A DNA stretch of 64,000 nucleotides from assembly GCA_020444425.1 (NCBI GenBank), contig JAHLLB010000003.1, positions 1-64,000 of the forward strand, written 5' to 3'. The notes below the pieces were generated by a model. That model searched no databases. It was given only the letters and a program-made list of their open reading frames with translations, and had not been told where the DNA came from. The position numbers and the translations under genes were made by a program. Shown piece by piece: positions 1-8,767 of this stretch; the first letter of the stretch is position 1, and the number at the start of each line of letters is the position of its first letter. Source of the stretch: a bacterium. GTDB lineage: Bacteria; Electryoneota; Electryoneia; Electryoneales; Electryoneaceae.

Positions 1-95
1 ATCAACAGGCAGCAGAAAAGAGGAACCTACCGGAATATTTTCCGAAGCATAAGTAGGGCTGGAGTTGGCTGTACCACGATGACGAGACAAACAAC

Positions 96-124
96 AAGGG
101 GACAACCGGATCGGTTGTCCCCTT
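96..124 (-). terminator. Rho-independent terminator of the F420 reductase-like gene
   Basis: A 13-bp perfect stem (96-108 pairs with 112-124) with a 3-nt loop lies 27 bp past the stop codon. Read on the minus strand it is followed by the T-rich stretch TTGTTTGT. Bases 1-95 before it show no recognisable gene or site. Confidence 0.75.
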
Positions 125-150
125 TGACATTCGCCGCAATGCAGCCGGAT

Positions 151-858
151 CTAGCTTTTCTTCACGAACAGGTCGTCATCGGGGAGGATCTGCATGCCGG
201 GTGACAGTTCCTGGAATTTGATCCCCGGCTGGTTCAGATGGTATGCGTAGTTGAGGAAGATCAGCAGCTTGGTCAGGCCTTCCATCGTCGGGGCGGCGTC
301 GACCTTGCCGATATCATACGCCTGGAAGCCCATCTGCTTGATCCACAGTTGCAGCTGATGTTTCGCCTCGAGATCGTCCCCGCAGATGAGGATATCGCAG
401 TTTGGCGGCATGGTGTGGTTCAGCAGCATCGTCGCGGACACGTTCTTGAACGCACCTACCACGAGGAATTCGTCGCCGAGCACTTCCTGAGCTTCGGCGG
501 TGTAGGAGCCATCCTCGGGCCAGATTTCGCTAAGGTGGTTCTCCGGATCGACGGGCGCGGTGACGTCGACAATGATCTGTTCGTCGTCGAGATGATCCTT
601 GATCGACTGGAGCACGGCGCGGTGGCCGGTGCTGGGGACGGTGATGAAGACAACCTCGGCGTCCTTGACGGCGTCGACGTTGGTCGCGGCCTCAAACCGT
701 TCGGCAGGCAATCCTACAAACGGCGGCAGGTTTTCCTGCAGAATCTTCGCTTTCTCGAGGTCCCGTGACCCGATCACAGCTGTCCAGCCCGCGGCGGCGA
801 TCCGTGTCGCAATACCCGCGCCCTGCCAGCCTGTTCCCCCAACGACCGCACACCTCAT
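151..858 (-). CDS. npdG: NADPH-dependent F420 reductase-like protein (NpdG family)
   Basis: Predicted 235-residue cytosolic oxidoreductase that would transfer hydride between NADPH and deazaflavin F420. The N-terminus MRCAVVGGTGWQGAGIA is a Rossmann glycine-rich loop, followed at about residue 26 by GSRDLEKA, the NADP 2'-phosphate-binding region typical of this family. Length is usual for the family. I chose the internal ATG at 858 because the family fold begins there and GGAGG lies about 6 nt upstream; an ATG 56 codons earlier adds only a low-complexity extension. It is transcribed alone, with its own terminator. A luciferase-like monooxygenase at 5699-6709 could be an F420 user, but the two are separated by two protease genes. 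The family also includes NADP-dependent members not tied to F420, so the cofactor is inferred. Confidence 0.8.
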   Translation of the reverse strand: MRCAVVGGTGWQGAGIATRIAAAGWTAVIGSRDLEKAKILQENLPPFVGLPAERFEAATNVDAVKDAEVVFITVPSTGHRAVLQSIKDHLDDEQIIVDVTAPVDPENHLSEIWPEDGSYTAEAQEVLGDEFLVVGAFKNVSATMLLNHTMPPNCDILICGDDLEAKHQLQLWIKQMGFQAYDIGKVDAAPTMEGLTKLLIFLNYAYHLNQPGIKFQELSPGMQILPDDDLFVKKS

Positions 859-964
859 CCCAGCCTCCGCTTCAGCAAATAACCAGTAAGGCAAGAGGAT
901 ACGGGCAGATTCGGGGCGAGGCAACCGGCGATTTGTAACCGGTGGTCTCCCGGCACAAACGAGT

Positions 965-994
965 CGACCCCCGGACTGGGGGATCCGGGGGTCG
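965..994 (-). terminator. Terminator-like hairpin after the first M6 protease
   Basis: An 11-bp perfect GC-rich stem (965-975 with 984-994) and an 8-nt loop sit 42 bp past the stop of the M6 gene on the minus strand. The following minus-strand bases are only moderately T-rich, so termination strength is uncertain. Confidence 0.55.
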
Positions 995-1036
995 TGGCGC
1001 CATGTGGCAGTCGAGGGTATGGACAAAGTAGGTCGA

Positions 1037-3130
1037 TTACTTCAGCAACACAAGCTTCCGCGTGAAATTCGTTGAATTCGCCGAAATTGTCAGGAAATAG
1101 ACGCCGCTTGGCAGCTCGGACGCATCCAACGTCAACCGGTGATCCCCTGCCGCATAGGATCCATCCGCGAGTGTCGCTACCTGCCGGCCGAGTGTGTTGT
1201 GGACGACGGCGTGCAGGTCCGCGGCGGCGGGCAGCGTGATGTCGATGGACGTTTGCGCGTTGAATGGGTTCGGCCACGCCGCGCTGACGGTTATTTCGGA
1301 CGGCAGCAGATCCTCACCCAGCCAGTCTGCGGTGATCGTTGGTGATTCCTCTGTGTACTCGGATTCCCAGCTGGTGACAACTTCATCCCCATCCGCAACC
1401 AACGCCTGCTTGGCAAACGGGAACATGCTGTAGTCCGCGACGAACCACGGGTACGCACCGACCTTGGCGACAAACTGATACGGGCCGGGCGGTGCCATTG
1501 CCGGTACCCACTGGTTGCGGTTCAGGCTCTGCCAGTAGACGCCGGGCTGCAGGGTGACCGTCTGCCGGTTGACGTAGTAGGTGTTCCCGTTCGGCAGGAT
1601 GGCCTCAAACCACAGGTGACCCGTCCGCGCGAATGGCAACGTGTTGTTGATCGCCACGTCATAGGGGAACGATCCGCCCATCGCCGGGATGAAGATCGGC
1701 AGGAAATGCGGCATCGCCATCACATCGACCAACGGGTTGACCGGCGCGGGACGATTGATCAGCAGGTCCGCGATGATTAACGGTGGACTCAGGATGATGT
1801 TGCCGACCGTCACGTTCGTGTTGTTGCCGTTGTAGTCCAGGCTGTTCGGCAGGCTGCCGCTGTTGAACAGGGCGGCACCTGACCAGCCGGGCCAGTTGTC
1901 ACCTCCATCACCCATGTTGATCGCCTGCTCAAGTTCAAACAGGGCGTCACCCTGCTCCAACGCGACCATGTAGTGACCGTTTGTTGTGTAGCCCGGATAC
2001 CACTCGTTGCAATTGAGCGTGGTCACATTCTCATCGACGTGGTAGATCATCAACCCGCCGCCGGGCATGAACGAGTCAAATCCGATCGGCTGCCGGTTTT
2101 CGACCAGGAAGTATTCCGGGCCAATGGTGCCGTTGATCCACATCCGGTAGTACTGGCCGACCTGTTCTGTGGGTGGACTGATAAACGCCGGCCGGTCTTC
2201 GAAGATGTTTTCCGGCGCGCCGAATGTGCATTGAGTCCGGCACCAGGCGTCAGGATGGGAGGGGAAGGTTCCCATCAGCGCCGGCCCGTTCCACATGCCA
2301 TACGCCATCAGGCTCCACTGGCCGAGTCCGTAGGATGAGTAGTCGAGGTCATACATGTCCGGCAGGCCGAGCACGCTGTGGCCCATCTCATGGCAGATGA
2401 CACCGGGTGTCAGGTCGCCGGGCACGTTGTAGAATTCCGGTACCATCGCGTAGGTGGAGACGTACACGCCATCGCTGGTCCAGAACGGCGCGGGCAGCGA
2501 CCACGCATGCGACCAGACATCCCAGTTCGATCCGGACCAGGCGGCGTCGGTGCCGGAATGCACCACCACCAGCCCGTCCACGGAACCATTACCGTCATGA
2601 TCGTACTGGGCGAAGTTGACCAGCGGATCGACCATCTGGACAATGTCTTCGACCATTTTCTGGCAATTCTGCGGATAGGTGCCGAAGCCATTCTGGCCAT
2701 TGGTGTAATAGGCATAGGTTTGCGGCAGGGTTTGCCAGCCGGTCATGCTGGGGAAGTCGCTGGTGAACAGCTGGAATTCTCCGTAGCTGATTTCCTGGAA
2801 GTAATCCCAGACGGTACCAGGATTGGGGGTGAAGAACAAATTATCGTAGAAGGGTGGAGCGGTCATTGACAGTTGATCCGGGAAATCCGCGAGCAGGACG
2901 AGTGAGTTGAAATTGTAGACCTCCAGATTTCCGCCGAGGGTGACACCCATTGGGGCGTCCACACCCATGTTGTGCAAGTCCATGGAATGTTCATAGGCGT
3001 AGGGTTCGTCAATTTGTCCGGAACGAATCAGGTAATCGATTTCTGGGGAGGGCGGTGTTGCGAGCAACAGAATAGGTAGCAGGATGGAAATCGGGACAAC
3101 CAGCCACCACCGCCGCAGGACGTACTTCAT
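1037..3130 (-). CDS. Secreted M6-family metalloprotease with T9SS sorting domain (copy 1)
   Basis: 697 residues. A positively charged, hydrophobic signal peptide (MKYVLRRWWLVVPISILLP) is followed by an immune-inhibitor-A-like M6 peptidase domain. Residues 247-251 are HEMGH, continuing SVLGLPDMYD, the HExxHxxGxxD zinc motif with its catalytic Glu. DHDGNGSVDG before it resembles a calcium-binding loop. About residues 505-615 hold the roughly 100-residue module shared by nine proteins here (GGSFPYDV ... LPNGNTYY ... VGAYPWFV). The C-terminus has AAWPNPFNAQTS and ends in LVLLK, a T9SS type A sorting domain. The start is set at 3130 because GGAGG lies about 7 nt upstream and the signal peptide follows directly. 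It is paralogous to the next gene, with HEMGH at the same residue number. Predicted extracellular protease; substrate unknown. Confidence 0.9.
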   Translation of the reverse strand: MKYVLRRWWLVVPISILLPILLLATPPSPEIDYLIRSGQIDEPYAYEHSMDLHNMGVDAPMGVTLGGNLEVYNFNSLVLLADFPDQLSMTAPPFYDNLFFTPNPGTVWDYFQEISYGEFQLFTSDFPSMTGWQTLPQTYAYYTNGQNGFGTYPQNCQKMVEDIVQMVDPLVNFAQYDHDGNGSVDGLVVVHSGTDAAWSGSNWDVWSHAWSLPAPFWTSDGVYVSTYAMVPEFYNVPGDLTPGVICHEMGHSVLGLPDMYDLDYSSYGLGQWSLMAYGMWNGPALMGTFPSHPDAWCRTQCTFGAPENIFEDRPAFISPPTEQVGQYYRMWINGTIGPEYFLVENRQPIGFDSFMPGGGLMIYHVDENVTTLNCNEWYPGYTTNGHYMVALEQGDALFELEQAINMGDGGDNWPGWSGAALFNSGSLPNSLDYNGNNTNVTVGNIILSPPLIIADLLINRPAPVNPLVDVMAMPHFLPIFIPAMGGSFPYDVAINNTLPFARTGHLWFEAILPNGNTYYVNRQTVTLQPGVYWQSLNRNQWVPAMAPPGPYQFVAKVGAYPWFVADYSMFPFAKQALVADGDEVVTSWESEYTEESPTITADWLGEDLLPSEITVSAAWPNPFNAQTSIDITLPAAADLHAVVHNTLGRQVATLADGSYAAGDHRLTLDASELPSGVYFLTISANSTNFTRKLVLLK

Positions 3131-3298
3131 GCGAACCTCCAGGCAAGGGACGGGATAGAGTACGGACGTTGAACAGTGTCGGGGGTCTCTAAAGTTTGAA
3201 TATTTCAGGAGTAATCGCAATAGCGCCGTTGTTAGTTTCCGGCTCGTTGAGGCGAACAAGCGGTTGCGTGAAAGGGCTTGAAATGACCGGTCGGGGTC

Positions 3299-3331
3299 AA
3301 AAAATGCCACGAACCGAAGTCCGTGGCATTT
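3299..3331 (-). terminator. Terminator of the second M6 protease gene
   Basis: A 10-bp stem (3302-3311 with 3322-3331) and 10-nt loop lie 33 bp past the stop of the upstream M6 gene. On the minus strand it ends in six Ts. The arms contain CCACG/CGTGG, shared with hairpins at 35965, 40731 and 60721. Confidence 0.75.
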
Positions 3332-3364
3332 GATGTATCGAGAGCCGAAAGACTCGAGACGACG

Positions 3365-5434
3365 TTACTTCATCAATACCAGCTTGCGGGTTTCCGTCAT
3401 TCCGTTGACCGTCGCGCGGAGGAAGTACAGTCCGCTGGTCAGGTCGCGCGCGTCAATGGTGAGGCGATGGGTTCCGGCGCTGTAGCGGGCGTCGGTCAGT
3501 GTCATCACCTGTTGGCCGAGCACGTTGTACAGGGCAACCTGCAGGTTGGCCGCGTCCGGCAACGCGATCTCGACGGAGGATTGCGCGTTGAACGGGTTCG
3601 GGTACGCCTCGCCTACGGTAAACTGGGTCGGCAATGCGATTCCGCTCTCCATTTCGGCGAGCGCCGCTTCCCAGCCTTCACTGGTCCAGGCGGTCCGGTC
3701 CATCTCACCCGTCGCCGCCGATCCGAGCTTGGTGAACGGGAATTCGTCGGAGGCATACACCTCGGACGGATACTGCCCGATCACGACGCGGAAGGCGTAT
3801 TCACCGGCCGGGGCCATCGCCGGGATGCGCTGGTTGATGTTCGGGAAGTACAGCGGCGCGGAGGGCTGGAAGTTGACGGTGTATGTGTCAACGTGGAAGA
3901 CGTTGTTGTTCGGCAACGTGGCTTCGACCCACACATTCGCTACCATCGGCGACGAAAGCTCGTTGTCCAGCAACGCCGCGTAGTGCAGCCAGCCGCCATT
4001 GGCCGGAATCGTCACCGGGCTGCTCTGCGGCTCGATGTTGACGCTGAAGTCCGGTGTGCCACTACCGAGACCGACCGCGAAATCGGCGGTCATGGTCGCG
4101 CCGGCGTAGCTGATGTTGGTTACCGCAACCTGCGTAGCCGAGCCCCAGTAGTTGTCGCTGTCCGGCGTGCTGCTGCCGTTGAAGGTGAAATTCAGCGTTG
4201 AACCGGGATACGGATCACCTGAGTCTGCGCTGCCGTTCTGTTCCAGTTCCCACAGACCGTCCGCCTGCTCCAGCGCGACCTGGTAGTGGCCGTCGTTGGT
4301 GTGGCCCGGGTACCACTGGTTGTTGTTGCCCCATTCGCTGTCGTCACAGTGGTAAATCAACAAGCCCTGGCTCGGCAGCGGGGAATCGTAGCCGGTACGG
4401 TAGCGATTCTCGACGAGGAAATACTCGTTGCCGCCCATGCCTTCGGTCCAGAGACGGTAGATCACCGGCTCGGTTTCCACGTTCGGGATCGATTCGCCGA
4501 TGCGATCAAATGTGACGTTAATCGGATCCACGAAGCCCATGTACGTGCGACTCCAGGCGTCCGGGTGCGCTGGAGAGGAACCGAGGCCGCCGTTCCATGA
4601 ACCACCCGCCATCAGGCTCCAGTTATCGAGACCAGCGGAGTCGTAGCCATAGTCGTACAGGTCGGGCAGGCCGAAGACGGCGTGACCCATTTCGTGCGCG
4701 ACAACGCCGATGGTCATGTCGCCCGAGCTGTACCAGAATTCCGGCTGCATCGCGTAAACGGACGCCGTGACACCGTCCACCGAGACGCCGCCCGGAATCT
4801 GCCACTTGTGCGACCAGATGTCGTTGTCGTTGCCGGACAGTTCCGCGCCGGTGCCGGCGTGCATGATGAACAGGCCGTCGACGTAACCGTCGTTGTCGTA
4901 ATCATAATCGGAGAAGTCAACGTAAGGATCCGCGGCGAGGACCGCAGCTTCCGCCAATCCCTGCGCGTTGTTCGGGTAGTCACCGAAGCCGTTCTGACCG
5001 TCAACGTAATACCCGTAGTTTTGTGGCATCCGGTACCAGCCCTGTGCAGAGGGCATGTCTTCCGTCGTCAGGACGAAATCACCGTAGCTGCACTCGTCGT
5101 AATAATCCGCGACAGTGCCGGTGCCGGTGCCGTACATCAGGTCGTCAAAGAACGATCCGGCCGTGACCGCCTGGTGGTCGTTAAAATCGACCAGAATGAC
5201 GATCGAGTTGAAGATCGTCTCATCGAGTTCGCCCTGTCGCATCTCGACCTGAGTCGGGGAGTTGACCCCACGGGCGTACAGTGCCTCGCGGTGCTGCAGG
5301 AAGTACGGCTCATCCATCTGTTGCTGCTGAATCGCTTCAACCAAAGCGGGACTCGGCGGCATCGCCATCGCCGCCGTACCCAGAATGAGGACGGTTAGCA
5401 GTGCAATGGCTACTGACTTCATGGACCCAGTCAT
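3365..5434 (-). CDS. Secreted M6-family metalloprotease with T9SS sorting domain (copy 2)
   Basis: 689 residues. The signal peptide (MTGSMKSVAIALLTVLILG, then AMA) leads into an M6 peptidase domain with zinc motif HEMGHAVFGLPDLYD at residues 247-261. A calcium-like loop (DYDNDGYVDG) precedes it. The shared 100-residue module follows (GGWLHYAALL ... LPNNNVFH ... IGQYPSEV ... EFPFTK). The end has AYPNPFNAQSS and finishes KLVLMK, the T9SS sorting signature. Start 5434 has AGGAG 8 nt upstream; ATG 5422 would give a shorter signal peptide with poorer ribosome-site spacing. It is a clear paralogue of the next gene downstream but has its own terminator and leader, so the two may be expressed separately. 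Confidence 0.9.
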   Translation of the reverse strand: MTGSMKSVAIALLTVLILGTAAMAMPPSPALVEAIQQQQMDEPYFLQHREALYARGVNSPTQVEMRQGELDETIFNSIVILVDFNDHQAVTAGSFFDDLMYGTGTGTVADYYDECSYGDFVLTTEDMPSAQGWYRMPQNYGYYVDGQNGFGDYPNNAQGLAEAAVLAADPYVDFSDYDYDNDGYVDGLFIMHAGTGAELSGNDNDIWSHKWQIPGGVSVDGVTASVYAMQPEFWYSSGDMTIGVVAHEMGHAVFGLPDLYDYGYDSAGLDNWSLMAGGSWNGGLGSSPAHPDAWSRTYMGFVDPINVTFDRIGESIPNVETEPVIYRLWTEGMGGNEYFLVENRYRTGYDSPLPSQGLLIYHCDDSEWGNNNQWYPGHTNDGHYQVALEQADGLWELEQNGSADSGDPYPGSTLNFTFNGSSTPDSDNYWGSATQVAVTNISYAGATMTADFAVGLGSGTPDFSVNIEPQSSPVTIPANGGWLHYAALLDNELSSPMVANVWVEATLPNNNVFHVDTYTVNFQPSAPLYFPNINQRIPAMAPAGEYAFRVVIGQYPSEVYASDEFPFTKLGSAATGEMDRTAWTSEGWEAALAEMESGIALPTQFTVGEAYPNPFNAQSSVEIALPDAANLQVALYNVLGQQVMTLTDARYSAGTHRLTIDARDLTSGLYFLRATVNGMTETRKLVLMK

Positions 5435-5459
5435 CAAACGTTCTCCTCTCTTCACGTGG

Positions 5460-5526
5460 TATCGTGCAAACACGATATTTTGATCATAATTCTACTAAAA
5501 GGTAAGAAATTACACTTTGCAAAGTG
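5460..5526 (-). promoter_or_regulatory. Leader with a hairpin and a 14-bp palindrome upstream of M6 copy 2
   Basis: The AT-rich leader of the M6 gene holds a 7-bp hairpin at 5460-5477 (arms TATCGTG/CACGATA, loop CAAA), 25 bp before the start codon, and a perfect 14-bp palindrome CACTTTGCAAAGTG at 5513-5526. The palindrome has the form of a dimeric repressor site. No regulator is identified and no promoter could be placed with confidence. Confidence 0.35.
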
Positions 5527-5642
5527 CCAGCGTGTGATCGGGATCATGGAGCTCGTGGAGTCACGGTGGGGGAAAGGAGTTCCGGCGTCCGAATCACAGT
5601 TTGCAATGCACTTGGTAGTACGAAGACCCACTGAATAATACG

Positions 5643-5674
5643 AAAAACGGGGATGGTTTGCATAACCATCCCCG
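5643..5674 (-). terminator. Rho-independent terminator of the VOC-monooxygenase operon
   Basis: An 11-bp perfect stem (5648-5658 with 5664-5674), 5-nt loop and, on the minus strand, a TTTTT tail. It lies 25 bp past the monooxygenase stop. Confidence 0.9.
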
Positions 5675-5698
5675 GAAATTGTGATCAAGCTTTTATAC

Positions 5699-6709
5699 TC
5701 AGGCCGCAACCGGCTCCGGTTCACGGATCTGCGGCACGACGTCGTTGATCAGCAGCTCCATCGACTGGCGCACCTGATCCATCGGCATTGCACCGTAGTT
5801 GACGATGAACTGCAGGTGGGTGACGCCGGTGTCGACGATCTTCTGCAGCTGTTCGACCGCTTCATCGACTGTACCCGACAGGATCACCCCGCGACGCATG
5901 CATTCGTCATAGTCGGAATGCCTGGCGTAGAGACGGCTGTAGACATACTTCTCGAGCACTTGCCGGTTCATGTCGTTGTGCGCGGCATCATGGTCGGGCG
6001 TGACATGTGCGTGGATCGCGGCGAAGATGTCGCCCTCGCCTGGCTTTCCGGATTCGGCCCAGCCCTTCTTATAGTTGTCGAACAGCGGCTTCGCGTCGTC
6101 GATGACCTCGACGGTTGCGTACGGTACGGTCATGATGCCATACCCGCGCTTGCCGACGTGATACGACGCCAGTTCGGTCAGAATCGCGATCTTGAACTCG
6201 ATCTCACGGCCTTCGTACGAACCGATATTCAGCTTCGTTTTGGGTACGTTGAAGTACTTGCCTTCGTGCTTGAAACGCTTGCCGGTCAACGCCTTCTGCA
6301 CCACCTCGAGGGCTTCGTCGAAGCGCTGGCGCTTGTCGGCCGGGGTCAAACCGAAGCCATCAAACTCGTGCTGCAGGTAGCCCGACCCGACACCTGCGAT
6401 CAGCCGGCCTTCGCTGAGCTGGTCCAGCAACGCCATCTGCTCCGCGACACGCACTGGTTTGTGGAACGGCAGCACGGAAATCGCCGGTCCGAGCTTCAGG
6501 CGTGACGTTTTCATCGCAATGGATGTGAGGAACTGCAGCGCATCCGGCACCAGGCCATACGGGTGGAAGTGATGCTCGGCGATGAAGAACCCTTCATAGC
6601 CCAGCTCTTCCGCCCACAGCGCAACCTGGGTAATGTCTTTGTAGAACCCGGAAATGGACGGATGCGCGTCCTTGTAGTAATCAGCAACGGAGAAGATGGA
6701 GACCTTCAT
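5699..6709 (-). CDS. LLM-class flavin-dependent oxidoreductase (luciferase-like)
   Basis: 336 residues, one TIM-barrel-type luciferase-like domain. Recognisable family segments are AEELGYEGFFIAEHHF near residue 33, the LGPAISVLPFHKPVRVAEQM segment at about residues 74-93, and LSEGRLIAGVGSGYLQHEF. Such enzymes use FMNH2 or F420 for monooxygenation or hydride transfer; which applies here cannot be told from sequence. Start 6709 (ATG) has AAGGA 7 nt upstream; an in-frame GTG two codons earlier is too close to that site. It follows the VOC gene with a 10-nt gap and shares its terminator, so the two form an operon and probably act on the same small molecule. Confidence 0.85.
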   Translation of the reverse strand: MKVSIFSVADYYKDAHPSISGFYKDITQVALWAEELGYEGFFIAEHHFHPYGLVPDALQFLTSIAMKTSRLKLGPAISVLPFHKPVRVAEQMALLDQLSEGRLIAGVGSGYLQHEFDGFGLTPADKRQRFDEALEVVQKALTGKRFKHEGKYFNVPKTKLNIGSYEGREIEFKIAILTELASYHVGKRGYGIMTVPYATVEVIDDAKPLFDNYKKGWAESGKPGEGDIFAAIHAHVTPDHDAAHNDMNRQVLEKYVYSRLYARHSDYDECMRRGVILSGTVDEAVEQLQKIVDTGVTHLQFIVNYGAMPMDQVRQSMELLINDVVPQIREPEPVAA

Positions 6710-6719
6710 CGACACGTCC

Positions 6720-7319
6720 TTATTTCAGTTTTTCCATGTGCAGGCTGACGTCGCGGTAGTGATCGTACAGATCGTCGATTACGTCGGTGTTGAATCCGCC
6801 GAACACCTCGCCGGTCTTGCCTTCGAGACGCTGGGTGAACTCGACAAATGTGCCGAATGGGGCTGCCGGTTTGGCGAAGAACTGGTGCAAATGGCCTTCG
6901 TTCTCATCCTGGTAGCTGAGCACCGGGGTCATGAAGTCCCAGCCGTCCTTCTTCAGCATGTCGAACACCTGATGCACGTCAAACTCGGGGTCGACGTTGT
7001 AGGCGACGTGCTGAATGCCGGCACCGTAGCGGCGCACGAACTCGTTAATCGGGGAGCTCGGATCTTCGCTGACCGACAGGCCGGTCATCGTCAGCCACGG
7101 GAACCCTTCGATCTTGCCGCTGGTCAGCGCGATGTGAGTCGCGGGATAGCGGACGGTACGCAGGCGAACGGTCTCGTGGAAACCCAGGTGATTCCAGGTA
7201 TCACAGAACCGTTTCTCATCCTCATTGGCTGCCACATAGGTCACATGGTCGATATGACGGATCGAGGTGAGCATTCCGCCGGAGCTGCCTGCCGGCTTGC
7301 CTTCAACTGGACTGTGCAT
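6720..7319 (-). CDS. VOC-superfamily dioxygenase-like protein (HPPD-like domain)
   Basis: 199 residues. Two betaalphabetabetabeta units typical of the vicinal oxygen chelate fold are visible. Likely metal ligands are His in HIDHVTYV, His in GIQHVAYNV and Glu in GTFVEFTQR: the two-His, one-Glu iron site of 4-hydroxyphenylpyruvate dioxygenase-type members. It is shorter than HPPD itself, so the substrate is not predicted. AGGAG lies upstream of ATG 7319. It is the first gene of a two-gene operon with the luciferase-like oxidoreductase, suggesting consecutive oxidations in a small catabolic or detoxifying pathway (inference). Confidence 0.8.
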   Translation of the reverse strand: MHSPVEGKPAGSSGGMLTSIRHIDHVTYVAANEDEKRFCDTWNHLGFHETVRLRTVRYPATHIALTSGKIEGFPWLTMTGLSVSEDPSSPINEFVRRYGAGIQHVAYNVDPEFDVHQVFDMLKKDGWDFMTPVLSYQDENEGHLHQFFAKPAAPFGTFVEFTQRLEGKTGEVFGGFNTDVIDDLYDHYRDVSLHMEKLK

Positions 7320-7624
7320 GAGAACCTTCTCCTGAGTCTGCGTGTCAAGTGCTTACTTCCCGGAACGGGGTCCGGCAAGTGTGAGAATTAGGTGTTTCGA
7401 AAGTAGCGAAGTTAAGCAAGCCTCACAAGTAGATTGTCGCGTTCACCGCTCTATCCTGAGAGGGATCGGTGAGTGGGTTGAAGCCACCGGGCAAGGCGTG
7501 GATTCTTCTGGCTTTGCCGTCGCGAGAAGGAAGGTTCCACGGTAGCTCGCGAGGGTGGATGTGGTTATATTCGAGCACGAGTCAGGACCTTCCAGTTAAC
7601 CGCACGAGGGTAGTGCCGGTGATT

Positions 7625-8767
7625 ATGCGGATCGTACGTCTGTTTGTCGTGGTGGCCCTGCTGGGTGCATTGCTTGCCGGATGTGATGGTGGCTGTTCCT
7701 GCAAACAGGAAGCAGAAGTTCCCCCTCCCGAACCTGAACTGGAAGTGGTTCCCGAACCCAGCGGCGAGCTGGAAGTGATTCGGCCGGACACGGCAGATGT
7801 GCTGGCGGAAGAACCCCCGCCTCCGCCCCCGAAGCCGAAGGTTGAACCGGAGCCGGCGCCGGAACCTGTCGCGGAGGTGATGCCGGCCCCGGAGGAGAAG
7901 CCGGTTCGCGAGCGCACGCCGATGAAAGAGCTGCGGAAAGAACCGATCGACACACCGCCACCGCCGCTGCCGGACCCGGTGATCGAGCCGGAACCGGAAC
8001 CCGAACCTCCGCAGGAACCGGAGATCCGTGTTCTCGAAGGGCCGTATGGGATGACGTTCGCCCGTATCCCGGAGGGTACGTACACAATCGGCTCCGCACC
8101 GGGCGAACCGGGTCGGGACATTGACGAAGGTCCAGAAAAAGAAGTCAGCATCAGCGAATTCTGGCTGGCGCAGTCGGAGGTGACGCTCCGCCAGTGGAAG
8201 GCGGTGATGGGGGAGTTGCCGTTCCGTTGGCAATCCGGCAGTGCGCCCCCGGACTGGACGCTGGACGAGCCGGTGCATTACGTGAACTGGCACGAAGCGC
8301 ACGAATTCCTTGCGGTCCTCAGCGAAAAGACCGGTCACGCCTATCGTTTGCCGACCGAAGCCGAGTGGGAGTATGCATGCCGTGGGTGGCAGGAATCCCG
8401 GTTCTGGTGCGGCGATAACGAGGACGCGCTGCGGGTGACCGATCACGTCGGACCTTACGGCGTGATGCACGAAGTGACGGAAACCGGGATCGCCAATCCG
8501 TTCGGGTTGTACGACATGCACGGCAACGTCAGCGAATGGGTTGAGGACGATTACATCGACAACTACCGCGACCTGTCGGAGGATGGACGGCCGCAGGAGA
8601 AGTATCCGCGTTTGCCGATGAAGATCGCTCGCGGCGGCAGTTTTCTCAGTTCGCCGGACAGCTCCCGCAGCGCCGCTCGTGAACCGCTGGAAGCCACGAC
8701 GCGGTTCAGCACGATCGGTTTCCGGGTGGCGACGGACCGGATGACGGACATGGCGTTACGGCGGTAG
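7625..8767 (+). CDS. Lipoprotein with formylglycine-generating-enzyme (SUMF1)-like domain
   Basis: 380 residues. The signal VVVALLGALLAGC has a lipobox, so Cys19 is the likely lipidated residue. Residues about 30-135 are a Pro/Glu-rich linker with repeated EPEPEP-type runs, suited to spanning periplasm or reaching off the membrane. Residues about 138-376 form an FGE-sulfatase fold: GMTFARIPEGTYTIGS, RLPTEAEWEYACRG, NPFGLYDMHGNVSEWVEDD, ARGGSFLSSPDSSRSAARE and GFRVATDR. The catalytic cysteines of true FGEs, expected after RGGSW, are absent (Ser at the first position), so a structural or binding role is more likely than formylglycine formation. The start is uncertain: GTG 7619 is better spaced from GAGGG than ATG 7625. 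Confidence 0.8.
   Translation: MRIVRLFVVVALLGALLAGCDGGCSCKQEAEVPPPEPELEVVPEPSGELEVIRPDTADVLAEEPPPPPPKPKVEPEPAPEPVAEVMPAPEEKPVRERTPMKELRKEPIDTPPPPLPDPVIEPEPEPEPPQEPEIRVLEGPYGMTFARIPEGTYTIGSAPGEPGRDIDEGPEKEVSISEFWLAQSEVTLRQWKAVMGELPFRWQSGSAPPDWTLDEPVHYVNWHEAHEFLAVLSEKTGHAYRLPTEAEWEYACRGWQESRFWCGDNEDALRVTDHVGPYGVMHEVTETGIANPFGLYDMHGNVSEWVEDDYIDNYRDLSEDGRPQEKYPRLPMKIARGGSFLSSPDSSRSAAREPLEATTRFSTIGFRVATDRMTDMALRR

Noticed and set aside
238..768. Plus-strand open frame opposite the F420 reductase-like gene
   Set aside because: It is the antisense of a well-supported gene; it has no ribosome site and no family resemblance.
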